38,230 bases of DNA, from contig JAOQII010000015.1 of the NCBI GenBank assembly GCA_026134025.1, positions 1 through 38,230 on the forward strand, written 5' to 3'. The notes under the pieces are model-generated. The model saw nothing but the letters and a program-made list of their open reading frames with translations. It ran no database searches and was not told the origin of the DNA. Position 1 is the stretch's first letter. Each line of letters opens with the position of its first letter. A program made the position numbers and the translations under genes. This document shows, in pieces, positions 1 through 8,114 of the stretch. The stretch is from Candidatus Syntropharchaeum sp. Its GTDB lineage: Archaea > Halobacteriota > Syntropharchaeia > Syntropharchaeales > Syntropharchaeaceae.

Positions 1-159
1 CAGCTCGGGATATATCTCGTTTACCTCCCACCATACTCGCCCGACCTCAATCCGATCGAGTTTGTATGGAAGAGCATAAAAAGAAGATTCAGCAGGCTTG
101 TAGAGAGCTTATCATTTGCTGAGTCGTGGATCGAAAAGTTTATCCCATCGTGGATTTAG
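1..159 (+). CDS. IS630-family transposase, C-terminal fragment (cut by window edge)
   Basis: Frame 1 is open from the first base to a TAG at 157-159 and gives 52 residues. It contains the signature LPPYSPDLNPIEFVWKSIK, the C-terminal part of the DDE domain of IS630/Tc1-mariner transposases; the E in NPIE is the last catalytic acidic residue. The upstream part lies outside the window, so whether the element is intact cannot be judged. The stop codon runs directly into an inverted-repeat-like end (158-178) that recurs at 7705-7725, so this is the right-hand end of an insertion sequence. Confidence 0.85.
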   Translation, partial: QLGIYLVYLPPYSPDLNPIEFVWKSIKRRFSRLVESLSFAESWIEKFIPSWI

Positions 160-178
160 TTTTGTTGGGGAGTATAAT
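158..178 (+). repeat. Right terminal repeat of the IS630-type element
   Basis: This 21-bp segment starts inside the transposase stop codon. It matches the reverse complement of 7705-7725 at 20 of 21 positions, the mismatch being at 172. The shared core on the opposite strand is TCCCCAACAAAACT, flanked by TA-rich sequence, which fits the TA target preference of IS630 elements. About 65 bp of AT-rich sequence without visible features separates it from the tRNA gene. Confidence 0.75.
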
Positions 179-244
179 TTTTAATACAGCATACTTTTTG
201 ATATTTGCTTTTTTCCTTGCACTCAATTTCGTTAACCAATACAA

Positions 245-316
245 TGCCCCGGCCGGGACTCGAACCCGGGTCGAAAGCTCCGCAGGCTCTCAGGATATCC
301 GCTACCCTACCGGGGC
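245..316 (-). tRNA. tRNA-Arg (anticodon GCG)
   Basis: The minus strand folds into a 72-nt cloverleaf. The acceptor is GCCCCGG paired with CCGGGGC, with discriminator A. The D-arm has A14, G18-G19 and A21. The anticodon stem is AGAGC/GCUUU with loop CUGCGGA, giving anticodon GCG for CGC arginine codons. The T-arm is CCGGG-UUCGAGU-CCCGG. CCA is not encoded and no intron is seen. It starts 10 nt after the purA stop on the same strand, so it may be made from the same transcript. Confidence 0.95.
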
Positions 317-326
317 GATATTTGCT

Positions 327-1334
327 TTATCTCAAATCAACGATCTCAGTATCACCAGGGCCTGTTGATAGAAGCTTGAACGGTACACCAACATCCTTCT
401 CTGCCATACTCACAAACTCCTTCACTTTATCAGAGAGCTTATCATAATCGGTCACGCCCCTCACTGCAGGATCGAGTCGATCAAGCCCTGTTATGGCGAT
501 ACACGTTGCACCATTTATCATCGCAGAGTACCGTGCAAACTTACCGTCCCAGTAACCGATACGCCGCCTTCGTTTTGTAACCGTCCCATACTCAACGATG
601 CCAAGCTTCTCTGACTCTTCCAGGCTCATCTCGGTCTCAAATGGTCCCTCCCCAACTCTTGTCGGGAATGCCTTGAATACCACGATAACTTCATCGATCT
701 TCGTGGGTCCAACACCCACATCTGCTGCGATCTGGGATGCGGTGGTATCTTTCGTTGTAACATAGGGGTATGTCCCGTAGAAGAGTGAGATACCAAATCC
801 CTGAGAGCCTTCAAGGATCACAAACTCTCCACGATCGATCGCCTCATTCACCTCAAGCGGGACATCAGTTATAAACTCGGCGAGAGCCTCGATATCTTTT
901 GCCTGAAGTGCAGATCGCATCACTCGCTCAACATTTGCAGGACCGCACCCTGTCCCTGTTGTTCCAATTTTATCCTTAAGCCTCTCATCGCTTTTATCCA
1001 TCTCTATATGCTTCTGTTCAATGATCGAGCAGCGCTTATCAACCTTCAAGCGCTCACGTACCCTGTGTCCGATCCTGTTTATCTCATCAAACAGCACGTC
1101 AGGATTTACAAGCACCCCTGTACCGATCATGAGTCTTGCAGGCTCATAGATGAAACCAGATGGCACCATTCGTACACCATAAGACTCTTTTCCGGAGATC
1201 ACGGTGTGACCAGCATTTGGGCCAACCCCGCCCCTTGCGATTATCGATGGATCATCACTCTCTGCGACATGTGCCACGATCTTGCCTTTTCCTTCGTCCC
1301 CGAAGAATCCGCCAACGATTACTGTGCATCCCAT
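327..1334 (-). CDS. purA: Adenylosuccinate synthetase
   Basis: PurA joins IMP and aspartate using GTP, the first committed step from IMP to AMP. The protein begins [20 protein letters not shown], with the family's N-terminal GDEGKGK phosphate-binding loop, followed by [11 protein letters not shown] (IMP/GTP site) and later [19 protein letters not shown] and TRVGEGPF. At 335 residues it is the short archaeal form; the bacterial enzyme has about 430. I chose the ATG at 1334 because the family N-terminus begins there. The open frame continues upstream to 1604, but that part lies antisense within pyrC and has no family similarity. The next gene downstream is tRNA-Arg; pyrC is divergent. Confidence 0.95.
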   Translation of the reverse strand: MGCTVIVGGFFGDEGKGKIVAHVAESDDPSIIARGGVGPNAGHTVISGKESYGVRMVPSGFIYEPARLMIGTGVLVNPDVLFDEINRIGHRVRERLKVDKRCSIIEQKHIEMDKSDERLKDKIGTTGTGCGPANVERVMRSALQAKDIEALAEFITDVPLEVNEAIDRGEFVILEGSQGFGISLFYGTYPYVTTKDTTASQIAADVGVGPTKIDEVIVVFKAFPTRVGEGPFETEMSLEESEKLGIVEYGTVTKRRRRIGYWDGKFARYSAMINGATCIAITGLDRLDPAVRGVTDYDKLSDKVKEFVSMAEKDVGVPFKLLSTGPGDTEIVDLR

Positions 1335-1374
1335 AGAACCAACCTTTAAAATCTCATATGACCTTCTATAAATA
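1335..1374. promoter_or_regulatory. Short divergent promoter between purA and pyrC
   Basis: Only 40 bp separate the two start codons. On the plus strand a TTTAAAA box lies about 27 nt before the pyrC ATG, the spacing expected for a leaderless archaeal mRNA. On the minus strand TTTATAG and TTTTAAA boxes lie upstream of purA. Both promoters must therefore overlap. This is inferred from spacing only. Confidence 0.45.
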
Positions 1375-2616
1375 ATGAGCGATCTTATCCTGAAAAATGC
1401 GAGGGCGTACATCGAGGGAGGACTCGTTGACACAGATATAAGGATTGAGGATGGCAAAATTGTAGAGATAAAAAAAGATCTACATGGAGAACATGATTTA
1501 CTGCTTGACCTCAAAGGTCTCATCCTTTTACCAGGTGCGATAGACGTCCATGTCCACATGCGAGATGGAAAAGAAGCATACAAAGAGGACTGGTTCACAG
1601 GCACATCGGCGGCGGCTGCAGGCGGTGTTACGACGGTGGTTGACCAGCCAAATACCGATCCACCGATAATAACACGAAAAAGGCTCGACGAACGGATAAG
1701 TAAAGCCTCATCGCAGGCTGTTGTAGATTTTCTGATAAACGGTGGTGTTGAGAAATTAGAGAATTTCAGAGAGCTTTATGAGGGGGGTGTGAGGGCGTTT
1801 GGTGAGATCTTCCAGTACAGATTTGAGCCTGATTCACTGAAAGCAATTCTTGATAAGATCTGGGAGCTTGGAGCGATTGCGACAATTCATCCTGAGAAGA
1901 AGCTTTGTGTTGAGAAAGATCCACTTCGCGCTCCAGTATGTGAGATCGAGGGGATAAAAGACGTGCTTTCTCTAAACACGTGGGGCAGGATGCACTTCTG
2001 CCATGTAAGCGTTCCGCAAGGTGTGGATCTTATTAAATCAGGAGGGGGCGGTGCAACGCTTGAGGTCACGCCGCACCATCTCTTTCTGTGTGATAAAGAT
2101 CGTGATCGGCTTGGGGGTTATGGATGGATGAATCCACCATTGCGATCGGATGCTGATAGAAAGGGACTATGGGAGCGAGTCGATAGTATCGATATCATCG
2201 CCTCAGATCATGCTCCACACACCCATGGAGAGAAGCTGGGGGATGACCCTCCACCGGGTGTCCCTGGAGTTGAGACGATGGTACCGCTTATGCTCCGTGA
2301 GGTAAAAGAGGGAAATTTGAGTCTTAAACGCCTCGTTGAGCTTGTATCAGAGAAACCTGCATCGATCTTTGGTCTTGGTAAGTACGGAAAGCGTGGGATA
2401 AATGTTGGCTCTGATGCAGACCTGATTGTGGTTGATATGCAGGAGGAGAAAGTTATACGAGGAGATGAACTCCACAGTAAATGCAGATGGACACCGTATG
2501 AGGGTATGATCGGGATATTCCCGCAGATGACGCTTGTGAGGGGTGAGGTTGTGTATGAGCGATCAAGCGGGGTTGATGCCTTTAGGATGGGGTGGGGGAG
2601 GTTTATTCCGATTTGA
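1375..2616 (+). CDS. pyrC: Dihydroorotase
   Basis: This amidohydrolase-fold metalloenzyme cyclises carbamoyl-aspartate to dihydroorotate in pyrimidine synthesis. The 413-residue protein has [17 protein letters not shown] near residue 58 (first metal-binding HxH), TIHPEKK and HFCHVSV histidines in the middle, and [14 protein letters not shown] near residue 275 carrying the catalytic Asp and substrate-binding residues. This arrangement fits class I dihydroorotase (PyrC/AllB group). Allantoinase is the main alternative, but the carAB genes directly downstream on the other strand support the pyrimidine role. The ATG has a TATA-like box 27 nt upstream and no Shine-Dalgarno sequence, so translation is probably leaderless. 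Confidence 0.9.
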   Translation: MSDLILKNARAYIEGGLVDTDIRIEDGKIVEIKKDLHGEHDLLLDLKGLILLPGAIDVHVHMRDGKEAYKEDWFTGTSAAAAGGVTTVVDQPNTDPPIITRKRLDERISKASSQAVVDFLINGGVEKLENFRELYEGGVRAFGEIFQYRFEPDSLKAILDKIWELGAIATIHPEKKLCVEKDPLRAPVCEIEGIKDVLSLNTWGRMHFCHVSVPQGVDLIKSGGGGATLEVTPHHLFLCDKDRDRLGGYGWMNPPLRSDADRKGLWERVDSIDIIASDHAPHTHGEKLGDDPPPGVPGVETMVPLMLREVKEGNLSLKRLVELVSEKPASIFGLGKYGKRGINVGSDADLIVVDMQEEKVIRGDELHSKCRWTPYEGMIGIFPQMTLVRGEVVYERSSGVDAFRMGWGRFIPI

Positions 2617-2621
2617 GATGG

Positions 2622-5600
2622 CTATAGCGATACCTTCTCCCCATGATACCCTCTCAATGAATCAACATTCAGACCCCTCTTTTTGTTTCTTGCGATTTTT
2701 ATCGCATCAGCGGTTGCAATAGCAGCCCTCATCGTTGTGATATACGGCACACCAAAGTCTACAGCAGCTCGCCTGATCTCATACCCATCCCTCTGAGACT
2801 GTTTACTCCGGGGTGTATTTATGATAAGGTCAACCTCTCCACTTCGGATAAGATCAACGATATTTGGGGATCCCTCACTGACTTTTCTGATTGTTTCTGC
2901 ATCGATACCGTGACGACGTAGATAATTTGCGGTCCCACGGGTTGCTATGAGGTGGATACCAGCATCTGCGATTCCTTTTGCAGCACCAAGCACCTCCTCT
3001 TTATCTTCATCCCTTATTGAGAGAAAAACAGTACCTTTGAGTGGGAGCGTGTTATCTGCCGCGAGTTCCGCTTTGTAGAACGCGGTCGCAAAGTTATGAT
3101 CAATTCCCATCACCTCACCCGTGGATCGCATCTCAGGTCCAAGGAGTGGATCTGCCCCAGGTAGTTTATCAAACGGCAGGCAAACTTCCTTGACAGAGAC
3201 ACACTTGGGCTGAGGCTCAGCTGTGTATCCAAGCTCTTTTAGTGTCCTTCCAACCATGACCTTGGCTGCAATCTTTGCGAGAGGTAACCCGATCGCCTTC
3301 GAGACAAACGGTATCGTGCGTGATGACCGCGGGTTTGCCTCGAGTACATAAACAACCCCATCCTTTACCGCAAGCTGGATGTTGAGGAGCCCTTTGACAT
3401 TCATCGATATGGCGATTCGCTTCACATAATCACGCACCGTATCAATCACCTCGCTGGGTAGCGACTGGGCTGGTATCACACACGCTGAGTCGCCTGAGTG
3501 AACCCCCGCCTCCTCGATATGCTCCATTACTGCACCGATCAAGACGTCCTCGCCATCTGAGACTGCATCGACATCGATCTCAATCGCATTTGATAGAAAA
3601 TCATCGATCAGGACTGGATGATCTGGTGAGACTCTCACAGCCTCCAGGATGTACCTGTCAAGATCCTCTGCGTCATAAACGATCTCCATCGCCCTGCCAC
3701 CCAGGACATAGGATGGGCGCACAAGTACAGGATAACCGATTTGTGCTGCAACCTCGTGTGCCTCATCTCGTGATGTTGCATACCCTGCATCTGGCTGTGG
3801 TATTCCAAGAGACTGCAAGCGTAGATTGAAGCGCTTTCGATCCTCTGCAAGATCCATGTTCTCGGGAGACGTTCCAAGAATTACTGTATCAAGATCTTTT
3901 CGGCGTGAAAGCTCCTTTGCAAGTGGCATTGCGAGGTTAACAGAGGTCTGCCCCCCGAACTGGACACAGACACCATACGGACGCTCTGCCTCGATTATAT
4001 TCATAACATCCTCGAGTGTCAGCGGCTCAAAGAAGAGCTTATCGGAGGTATCAAAATCGGTAGATACGGTCTCAGGGTTGTTATTAACGATATGTGCCTC
4101 GATCCCTTCTTCCCTCAGTGCCGTAACAGCATGCACGGTGCAGTAATCAAATTCAATCCCCTGACCGATCCGTATAGGACCTGACCCAATGATAAGAACT
4201 TTCTTCCGATCAGACGGGATCAGCTCTGTCTCATCCTCGTAACATGAGTAATAATACGGCGTCTTTGCAGCGAACTCTGCGGCACAGGTATCGACCATCT
4301 TGTAGACTGGAAGAATCCCAAGAAGATGCCTCAGATCAGCGACCTCTTCGCGAGAAGTACCAGCAAGTTCTGCTATACGCGAATCGGTCAGACCGGTACG
4401 TTTTGCCCTTCTCAAGATCTCGCTCTCAAGCCCGAGCCTCTTTATCTCATCCTCGATCTCAATTATCCTCCTGAACTTCGCTATGAAGAATGGATCGATG
4501 GCTGTTAGCTCCGCGATCCTTTCATCGCTAAAACCGATCTTGATCGCATGATAGATCACGAATAACCTTTTATCTGTTGGGGTTCGAAGAAGTTTCTCGG
4601 TCTCATCCATGGTCCATGTCATCTGGTCAAAATCGGTATCGATATCGAGCGATCTTACAGCCTTCAAGAACGCTTCCTCGATTGTACGACCGATTGCCAT
4701 AACCTCGCCTGTTGACTTCATCGCTGTTGTGAGTCGATCATCTGCTGTTACAAATTTATCAAATGGCCAGCGAGGGATCTTCATAACAACATAATCGATT
4801 GCAGGCTCAAAAGAGGCGGGAGTCTCACCTGTAACATTGTTCTTGATCTCATCAAGGTGAAGCCCGATGGCGATCTTTGCGGCGACCCGTGCGATCGGAT
4901 AGCCTGTCGCTTTTGATGCAAGGGCAGATGACCTTGAAACCCGGGGGTTGACCTCAACGACCCTGTATTCACCATCTTTAACCGCAAACTGAATGTTGCA
5001 ACCCCCTTCGATCCCGAGTGACCTGATGATCTTGATCGCAGCAGTCCTTAACATCTGGTGCTCGTTGTCTGTCAGGGTCTGTGAAGGGGTCACAACGATC
5101 GATTCACCGGTGTGAATTCCCATCGCATCAAGGTTCTCCATATTGCAGATCGTGATGCAGGTATCATTGGAATCACGCATAACCTCGTATTCAAACTCCT
5201 TCCAGCCAAGAACGCTCTCCTCAATAAGTACCTGATTGATCCGTGATCGCTTAAGCCCCAACTCACATACCTGGCGCAGCTCTTCACGCGTGAGAGCGAT
5301 GCCGCCTCCTGCCCCTCCAAGCGTGTATGCAGGGCGAATGATAAGTGGTAATCCAAGCTCAGGAATGAGTGCCTCGGCTTCTTCGATCGATGTGACAGCA
5401 TGACTTCTCGGAACAGGTTCACCGATCTTCAGCATCGCCTGCTTGAATAGATCACGATCCTCTGTGTCATAGATCGCTTTGAGCGGTGTTCCAAGAAGCC
5501 TGACACCCCACTTTTCAAGTACACCCTTTTCTGCAAGTTCTGCTGTAAGATTAAGTCCTGTTTGACCTCCAAATCCAGCCAGCATTCCATCTGGTCGTTC

Positions 5601-5840
5601 TTTTTCAATTATTTTCGTAAGAACATCGACGTTGAGTGGCTCGATATAGATAGTATCAGCGGTATCAGGATCGGTCATGATCGTTGCGGGATTTGAATTC
5701 ACAAGAACGACCGAAACACCTTCTTCACGGAGCGATCTGCACGCCTGACTGCCTGAAAAGTCAAATTCTGCGGCTTGCCCGATCAAAATTGGTCCTGAAC
5801 CTATTAAAAGTACTTTTTTTATCGTTGGATCTTTTGGCAC
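2622..5840 (-). CDS. carB: Carbamoyl-phosphate synthase, large subunit
   Basis: CarB makes carbamoyl phosphate from bicarbonate, ammonia (channelled from CarA) and two ATP, for pyrimidines and arginine. The 1072-residue protein has the duplicated ATP-grasp architecture. The first half starts VLLIGSGPILIGQAAEFDFSG and the second VLIIGSGPIRIGQGIEFDY; each has a glycine-rich ATP-grasp loop (YTLGGAGGGIA, YVLGGRAMEIV). The C-terminal MGS-like domain with GIHLIATRGTANYLRRHGI ends the protein. I chose the GTG at 5840, which has AGGGAG 9 nt upstream and gives the usual N-terminus. The frame continues upstream only as carA antiframe. It follows carA after 13 nt, so the two form an operon. Confidence 0.97.
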   Translation of the reverse strand: MPKDPTIKKVLLIGSGPILIGQAAEFDFSGSQACRSLREEGVSVVLVNSNPATIMTDPDTADTIYIEPLNVDVLTKIIEKERPDGMLAGFGGQTGLNLTAELAEKGVLEKWGVRLLGTPLKAIYDTEDRDLFKQAMLKIGEPVPRSHAVTSIEEAEALIPELGLPLIIRPAYTLGGAGGGIALTREELRQVCELGLKRSRINQVLIEESVLGWKEFEYEVMRDSNDTCITICNMENLDAMGIHTGESIVVTPSQTLTDNEHQMLRTAAIKIIRSLGIEGGCNIQFAVKDGEYRVVEVNPRVSRSSALASKATGYPIARVAAKIAIGLHLDEIKNNVTGETPASFEPAIDYVVMKIPRWPFDKFVTADDRLTTAMKSTGEVMAIGRTIEEAFLKAVRSLDIDTDFDQMTWTMDETEKLLRTPTDKRLFVIYHAIKIGFSDERIAELTAIDPFFIAKFRRIIEIEDEIKRLGLESEILRRAKRTGLTDSRIAELAGTSREEVADLRHLLGILPVYKMVDTCAAEFAAKTPYYYSCYEDETELIPSDRKKVLIIGSGPIRIGQGIEFDYCTVHAVTALREEGIEAHIVNNNPETVSTDFDTSDKLFFEPLTLEDVMNIIEAERPYGVCVQFGGQTSVNLAMPLAKELSRRKDLDTVILGTSPENMDLAEDRKRFNLRLQSLGIPQPDAGYATSRDEAHEVAAQIGYPVLVRPSYVLGGRAMEIVYDAEDLDRYILEAVRVSPDHPVLIDDFLSNAIEIDVDAVSDGEDVLIGAVMEHIEEAGVHSGDSACVIPAQSLPSEVIDTVRDYVKRIAISMNVKGLLNIQLAVKDGVVYVLEANPRSSRTIPFVSKAIGLPLAKIAAKVMVGRTLKELGYTAEPQPKCVSVKEVCLPFDKLPGADPLLGPEMRSTGEVMGIDHNFATAFYKAELAADNTLPLKGTVFLSIRDEDKEEVLGAAKGIADAGIHLIATRGTANYLRRHGIDAETIRKVSEGSPNIVDLIRSGEVDLIINTPRSKQSQRDGYEIRRAAVDFGVPYITTMRAAIATADAIKIARNKKRGLNVDSLRGYHGEKVSL

Positions 5841-5853
5841 TGTCGCTTTCTCC

Positions 5854-6942
5854 CTAATCTCCTGCCAGTTCAAGGATGTGATCAAAGAACCAGCTTTCTG
5901 TATCCATCGGACCCGGATGCGCCTCTGGATGGTACTGGACGCAGAATATATCAAGATCTGGATATGAAAATCCTTCAACTGTCGCATCGTTTGTATTAAC
6001 CTGCGTGATCGTGATCCCTGTACCATCTATCGAATCCCTATCAACCGCAAAACCGTGATTCTGCGATGTAATCCAGACTTTCCCGCTTTTTAAGTCCTTT
6101 ACAGGCTGATTTGCACCTCTGTGTCCGAACTTGAGCTTATATGTCCGAGCTCCGAGTGCGAGTGCAATAACCTGGTGACCAAGACATATCCCGGCGATTG
6201 GTAACGAACCTGCAAGATCGGATACGACTTTAATCGCGGCTTCAGCCTTTTTTGGATCTCCTGGTCCATTTGAGAGAAAGAGCAAGTCTGGGTTTATCGC
6301 TTCAATCGCTGATTTTTCTGTATCTGCTGGAAAGACAAAGATATCCAGGTTTCTCCTTTTAAGGCTCTTCAAGATGTTCTGCTTGATCCCGAGATCGATC
6401 AGTGCAATTCTTTTACCATCGCCCTCGATATGATATGGTTTCTGACATGTGACAAGGCTGATAAGATCTGTGTCAGAGATATCGGGCTGTGTTTGTGCGA
6501 GCTCAACGGCTCTGGCGCCATTGACTCTCTCTCCTGTCATAAGACATGCTTTAAGGGTCCCATGCTCTCTTGTTTTTATCGTGAGTGCCCGTGTATCTAC
6601 CCCTGAAATCCCGGGTTTATCTTCCTGCTTCAGGAAATCATCGATCGATTCGGTCGCTTTAGAGGTGGGTGGGTGATCACATGCCTCCCTCACGACAAGC
6701 CCCTCTGCCTGCATCTTATGCGACTGGAAAGAGTCGGGATTTATTCCGTAATTTCCGATCAATGGGTATGCAAACATCAAAACCTGCCCCCTGTATGAAG
6801 GGTCTGTCAGCGCCTCCTCATATCCTGTAAACTGCGTTGTAAAGACGAGTTCCCCGCAGATTGTTCTGGCAGCACCAAACCCCTCTCCATGGATCATTGT
6901 ACCATCTTCCAATCCGATAACAGCATCCATCAAAACACCCAT
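5854..6942 (-). CDS. carA: Carbamoyl-phosphate synthase, small (glutaminase) subunit
   Basis: CarA hydrolyses glutamine and passes ammonia to CarB. The 362-residue protein has the N-terminal CPSase small domain (LEDGTMIHGEGFGA, GELVFTTQFTGYEEALTDPSYRGQ) and a C-terminal class I glutamine amidotransferase domain with nucleophile motif GICLGHQVIALALG and the His-Glu pair in QYHPEAHPGP. Two in-frame ATGs exist, 6942 and 6930 (MDAVIGLEDG). The second matches typical N-termini, and neither has a clear Shine-Dalgarno sequence. A TATA-like ATATAAAAG lies about 38 nt upstream. carB follows immediately. Confidence 0.96.
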   Translation of the reverse strand: MGVLMDAVIGLEDGTMIHGEGFGAARTICGELVFTTQFTGYEEALTDPSYRGQVLMFAYPLIGNYGINPDSFQSHKMQAEGLVVREACDHPPTSKATESIDDFLKQEDKPGISGVDTRALTIKTREHGTLKACLMTGERVNGARAVELAQTQPDISDTDLISLVTCQKPYHIEGDGKRIALIDLGIKQNILKSLKRRNLDIFVFPADTEKSAIEAINPDLLFLSNGPGDPKKAEAAIKVVSDLAGSLPIAGICLGHQVIALALGARTYKLKFGHRGANQPVKDLKSGKVWITSQNHGFAVDRDSIDGTGITITQVNTNDATVEGFSYPDLDIFCVQYHPEAHPGPMDTESWFFDHILELAGD

Positions 6943-7036
6943 GCAATCGGTCTTAAAATAGCTTATGGTTTCGGAAGTCTTTTATATGGAAAAATTTGAG
7001 CCTCTTTAAGTGCGACAGAGGGATGAATGATATTAC
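6943..7036. promoter_or_regulatory. Divergent promoter region, carA / TorD-like gene
   Basis: The 94-bp gap holds a TTTATAT/ATATAAAAG box around 6976-6986 that could serve either direction. It is about 38 nt from the carA start and about 55 nt from the plus-strand gene. An AGAGGG sequence at 7017-7022 is a weak ribosome-binding candidate for the plus-strand gene, although its 14-nt spacing is long. Confidence 0.35.
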
Positions 7037-7684
7037 ATGCTGGCAGTTCTAGAGATAAGACGGCGAATGTACTGGACGATTGCGCTTTTCTTCACCGAAA
7101 AGATACCTTATGAGCTTGCAGAAGCCTTCGTGAGTGGGAGGCTTATATTCCCAAAGGTTGATCCGATAAATTACCCGGATCTTGCAAGAGGATTTGATGA
7201 ATTGAAGGCGTTTACCTCGGGAAAAGCTGATGCCAGAGCGCTCCATCAGGAACTTCTCTCAAGCTATCAGAAATTATTTGCCACTGATAACGATTGTGAG
7301 ATCAAACTGTGTGAGTCTGATTGGGTCAGAGATAAAACGCCAGAATCAGGACTTCTTGAGATTGAATCGATCTACAGGGTTGCAGGTTTTGAACCAGAAG
7401 GGGACGATGCCCTCCTCTTCAAGGATAACGTCGCTATTGAACTTGATTTTATGTGCTACCTCTGCAAGCGATCCATCGAGGATCGGGATAACCTGAAGCT
7501 GTACGTGGAGAAAGAGATCTCCTTCTTGCGAGAACATCTCCTGAACTGGGTTCCTGACCTCTGTGATGAGCTTATTAAACGGTCGGATTCAGCCTACTTC
7601 AGTGCGGTTGCAAAGATCACGAAAGGTTATCTTAGGATGGATCTAAAGATCGCAGAGTCGATTCTTTCTGGTGAGATTCTGTAA
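7037..7684 (+). CDS. TorD/DmsD-family redox-enzyme maturation chaperone
   Basis: The 215-residue all-helical protein resembles the TorD/DmsD/NarJ chaperones. An N-terminal RRRMYWTIALFF is followed by a P-rich segment, and the family pattern EISFLREHLLNWVPDLCDELI around residues 160-180 precedes an aromatic-rich helix and a C-terminal GYLRMD. Family members bind Tat signal peptides or apo-subunits of molybdenum enzymes and related oxidoreductases. It lies upstream of the hydrogenase genes on the same strand but is separated by about 430 bp of IS remains, so a functional link is inferred. An in-frame stop at 7028-7030 excludes an earlier start; ATG 7067 is the alternative. The assignment rests on recognisable motifs, not on an alignment. 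Confidence 0.65.
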   Translation: MLAVLEIRRRMYWTIALFFTEKIPYELAEAFVSGRLIFPKVDPINYPDLARGFDELKAFTSGKADARALHQELLSSYQKLFATDNDCEIKLCESDWVRDKTPESGLLEIESIYRVAGFEPEGDDALLFKDNVAIELDFMCYLCKRSIEDRDNLKLYVEKEISFLREHLLNWVPDLCDELIKRSDSAYFSAVAKITKGYLRMDLKIAESILSGEIL

Positions 7685-7704
7685 CTGTTTTTTATATCTC
7701 ATAC

Positions 7705-7725
7705 ATTATAGTCCCCAACAAAACT
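7705..7725 (+). repeat. Left-end terminal repeat of an IS630-type element
   Basis: This segment contains TATAGTCCCCAACAAAACT and is the reverse complement of the IS630 right end at 158-178 with one mismatch in 21. It begins at a TA-rich stretch 21 bp after the TorD-like gene. Only the left end and a short coding relic follow, with no full transposase, so it is the scar of a truncated copy. Confidence 0.65.
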
Positions 7726-7750
7726 TATCTACAGGGGAGAACGAATACAG

Positions 7751-7876
7751 GTGTGGAAGTTTGAAGAGGTCGGGTCACTGTTAAAGAGCAGGAAGGATCC
7801 AGTGGTGAAGCAAAAACTCTCTTTTCTCGTTGTTGCAGGAGAAGATTGTCTCTGTTTGCTTTCTGTTGGAGTGTGA
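7751..7876 (+). pseudogene. Probable N-terminal relic of a transposase
   Basis: A GTG at 7751, 12 nt after a purine-rich AGGGGAG, opens a 41-codon frame (VWKFEEVGSLLKSRKDPVV...) that ends at TGA 7874-7876. It starts 26 nt inside the IS630-type left end, where the transposase should begin. The helical, charged sequence is compatible with the N-terminal DNA-binding region of a transposase, but it is far too short to be active. The identification rests on position rather than on a recognised domain. Confidence 0.4.
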
Positions 7877-7890
7877 GGTTATTTTGGGAT
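7863..7890 (+). repeat. 28-bp repeat, copy 1 (inverted copy at 13868-13895)
   Basis: All 28 bases are identical to the reverse complement of 13868-13895, and the match stops abruptly on both sides. Copy 2 lies 9 bp upstream of a GTG frame that looks like a transposase N-terminus, so the repeat may be the end of a second insertion sequence. Here it overlaps the end of the IS630 coding relic. Confidence 0.75.
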
Positions 7891-7931
7891 ATTATAGACT
7901 GAGTTATCACTAAAAAAACTTATATATAACT

Positions 7932-7952
7932 TGTTATATATTTTATATAACA
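7932..7952. promoter_or_regulatory. Palindrome TGTTATATA-N3-TATATAACA
   Basis: The two 9-bp arms are perfectly complementary around TTT. The palindrome lies about 180 bp before the hydrogenase start and covers TATA-like sequence. It could be a repressor or activator site, or an old IS end; the sequence alone does not decide. Confidence 0.45.
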
Positions 7953-8029
7953 GAGGGGAACACCGAGTCTGGAAGTGAATATATGATATGACCTGTTGTC
8001 CTCTAAAAAATCGATAAGTTTATATAATG

Positions 8030-8046
8030 GTTACGCTAATGGTAAC
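8030..8046. promoter_or_regulatory. Inverted repeat GTTAC-N7-GTAAC beside a TATA box
   Basis: The perfect 5-bp arms sit directly downstream of TTTATATAATG, where archaeal repressors commonly bind between the TATA box and the transcription start. The half-site context ATGGT(T/A) recurs in the palindrome at 8068-8083. Confidence 0.4.
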
Positions 8047-8063
8047 TATATAGGGTAGCATTC

Positions 8064-8108
8064 ATGTATACCATAAATGGTATGTATTCAAGGTATCTTT
8101 GGAGGTGA
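8064..8108 (+). CDS. Possible 14-residue leader peptide upstream of the hydrogenase
   Basis: ATG at 8064 opens MYTINGMYSRYLWR and stops at TGA 8106-8108, inside the ribosome-binding site and 6 nt before the hydrogenase ATG. The frame spans the palindrome at 8068-8083. Such placement could couple translation to the main gene, but a frame this short can arise by chance and it has no clear ribosome-binding site of its own. Confidence 0.2.
   Translation: MYTINGMYSRYLWR
8068..8083. promoter_or_regulatory. Palindrome ATACCAT-AA-ATGGTAT
   Basis: This is a perfect 16-bp inverted repeat with 7-bp arms, 31 bp before the small-subunit ATG and inside the probable 5' leader. It may be an operator or an RNA hairpin. 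It lies within the 14-codon leader frame at 8064-8108. Confidence 0.45.
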
Positions 8109-8114
8109 AACAAA

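Larger units (their letters stand above)
7891..8114 (+). promoter_or_regulatory. Hydrogenase control region
   Basis: This AT-rich stretch precedes the hydrogenase small subunit. It contains several TATA-like boxes (ACTTATATATAAC near 7918-7930, TTTATATAATGG at 8019-8030, AACTATATAGG at 8044-8054), three inverted repeats listed separately, and a strong GGAGGTG ribosome-binding site at 8101-8107 just before the ATG at 8115. If the 8019 box is used, transcription would start near 8050, giving a leader of about 65 nt. No other gene is visible. Confidence 0.55.

Noticed and set aside
126-447. Two open frames of about 80 codons over the tRNA-Arg gene
   Set aside because: Their central PGLEPG/APAGTRTRVES residues are the translation of the T-arm on the opposite strand, a common artefact over tRNA genes.
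1335-1604. Upstream extension of purA to 1604
   Set aside because: The extra residues are low-complexity Ser/Arg-rich antisense translation of pyrC, and the family N-terminus starts at 1334.
5841-6026. Upstream extension of carB into carA
   Set aside because: The extension lies inside carA in another frame, while the GTG at 5840 has a ribosome-binding site and gives the normal carB length.
7725-7910. Minus-strand 61-codon ORF in the IS scar
   Set aside because: It has no ribosome-binding site or family features and is antisense to the IS630 left end and transposase relic.
7891-8114. A CRISPR array or tandem repeat in the hydrogenase upstream region
   Set aside because: The repeats are single palindromes of different sequence, without regular spacing. 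No CRISPR-like array was noticed anywhere in the window.
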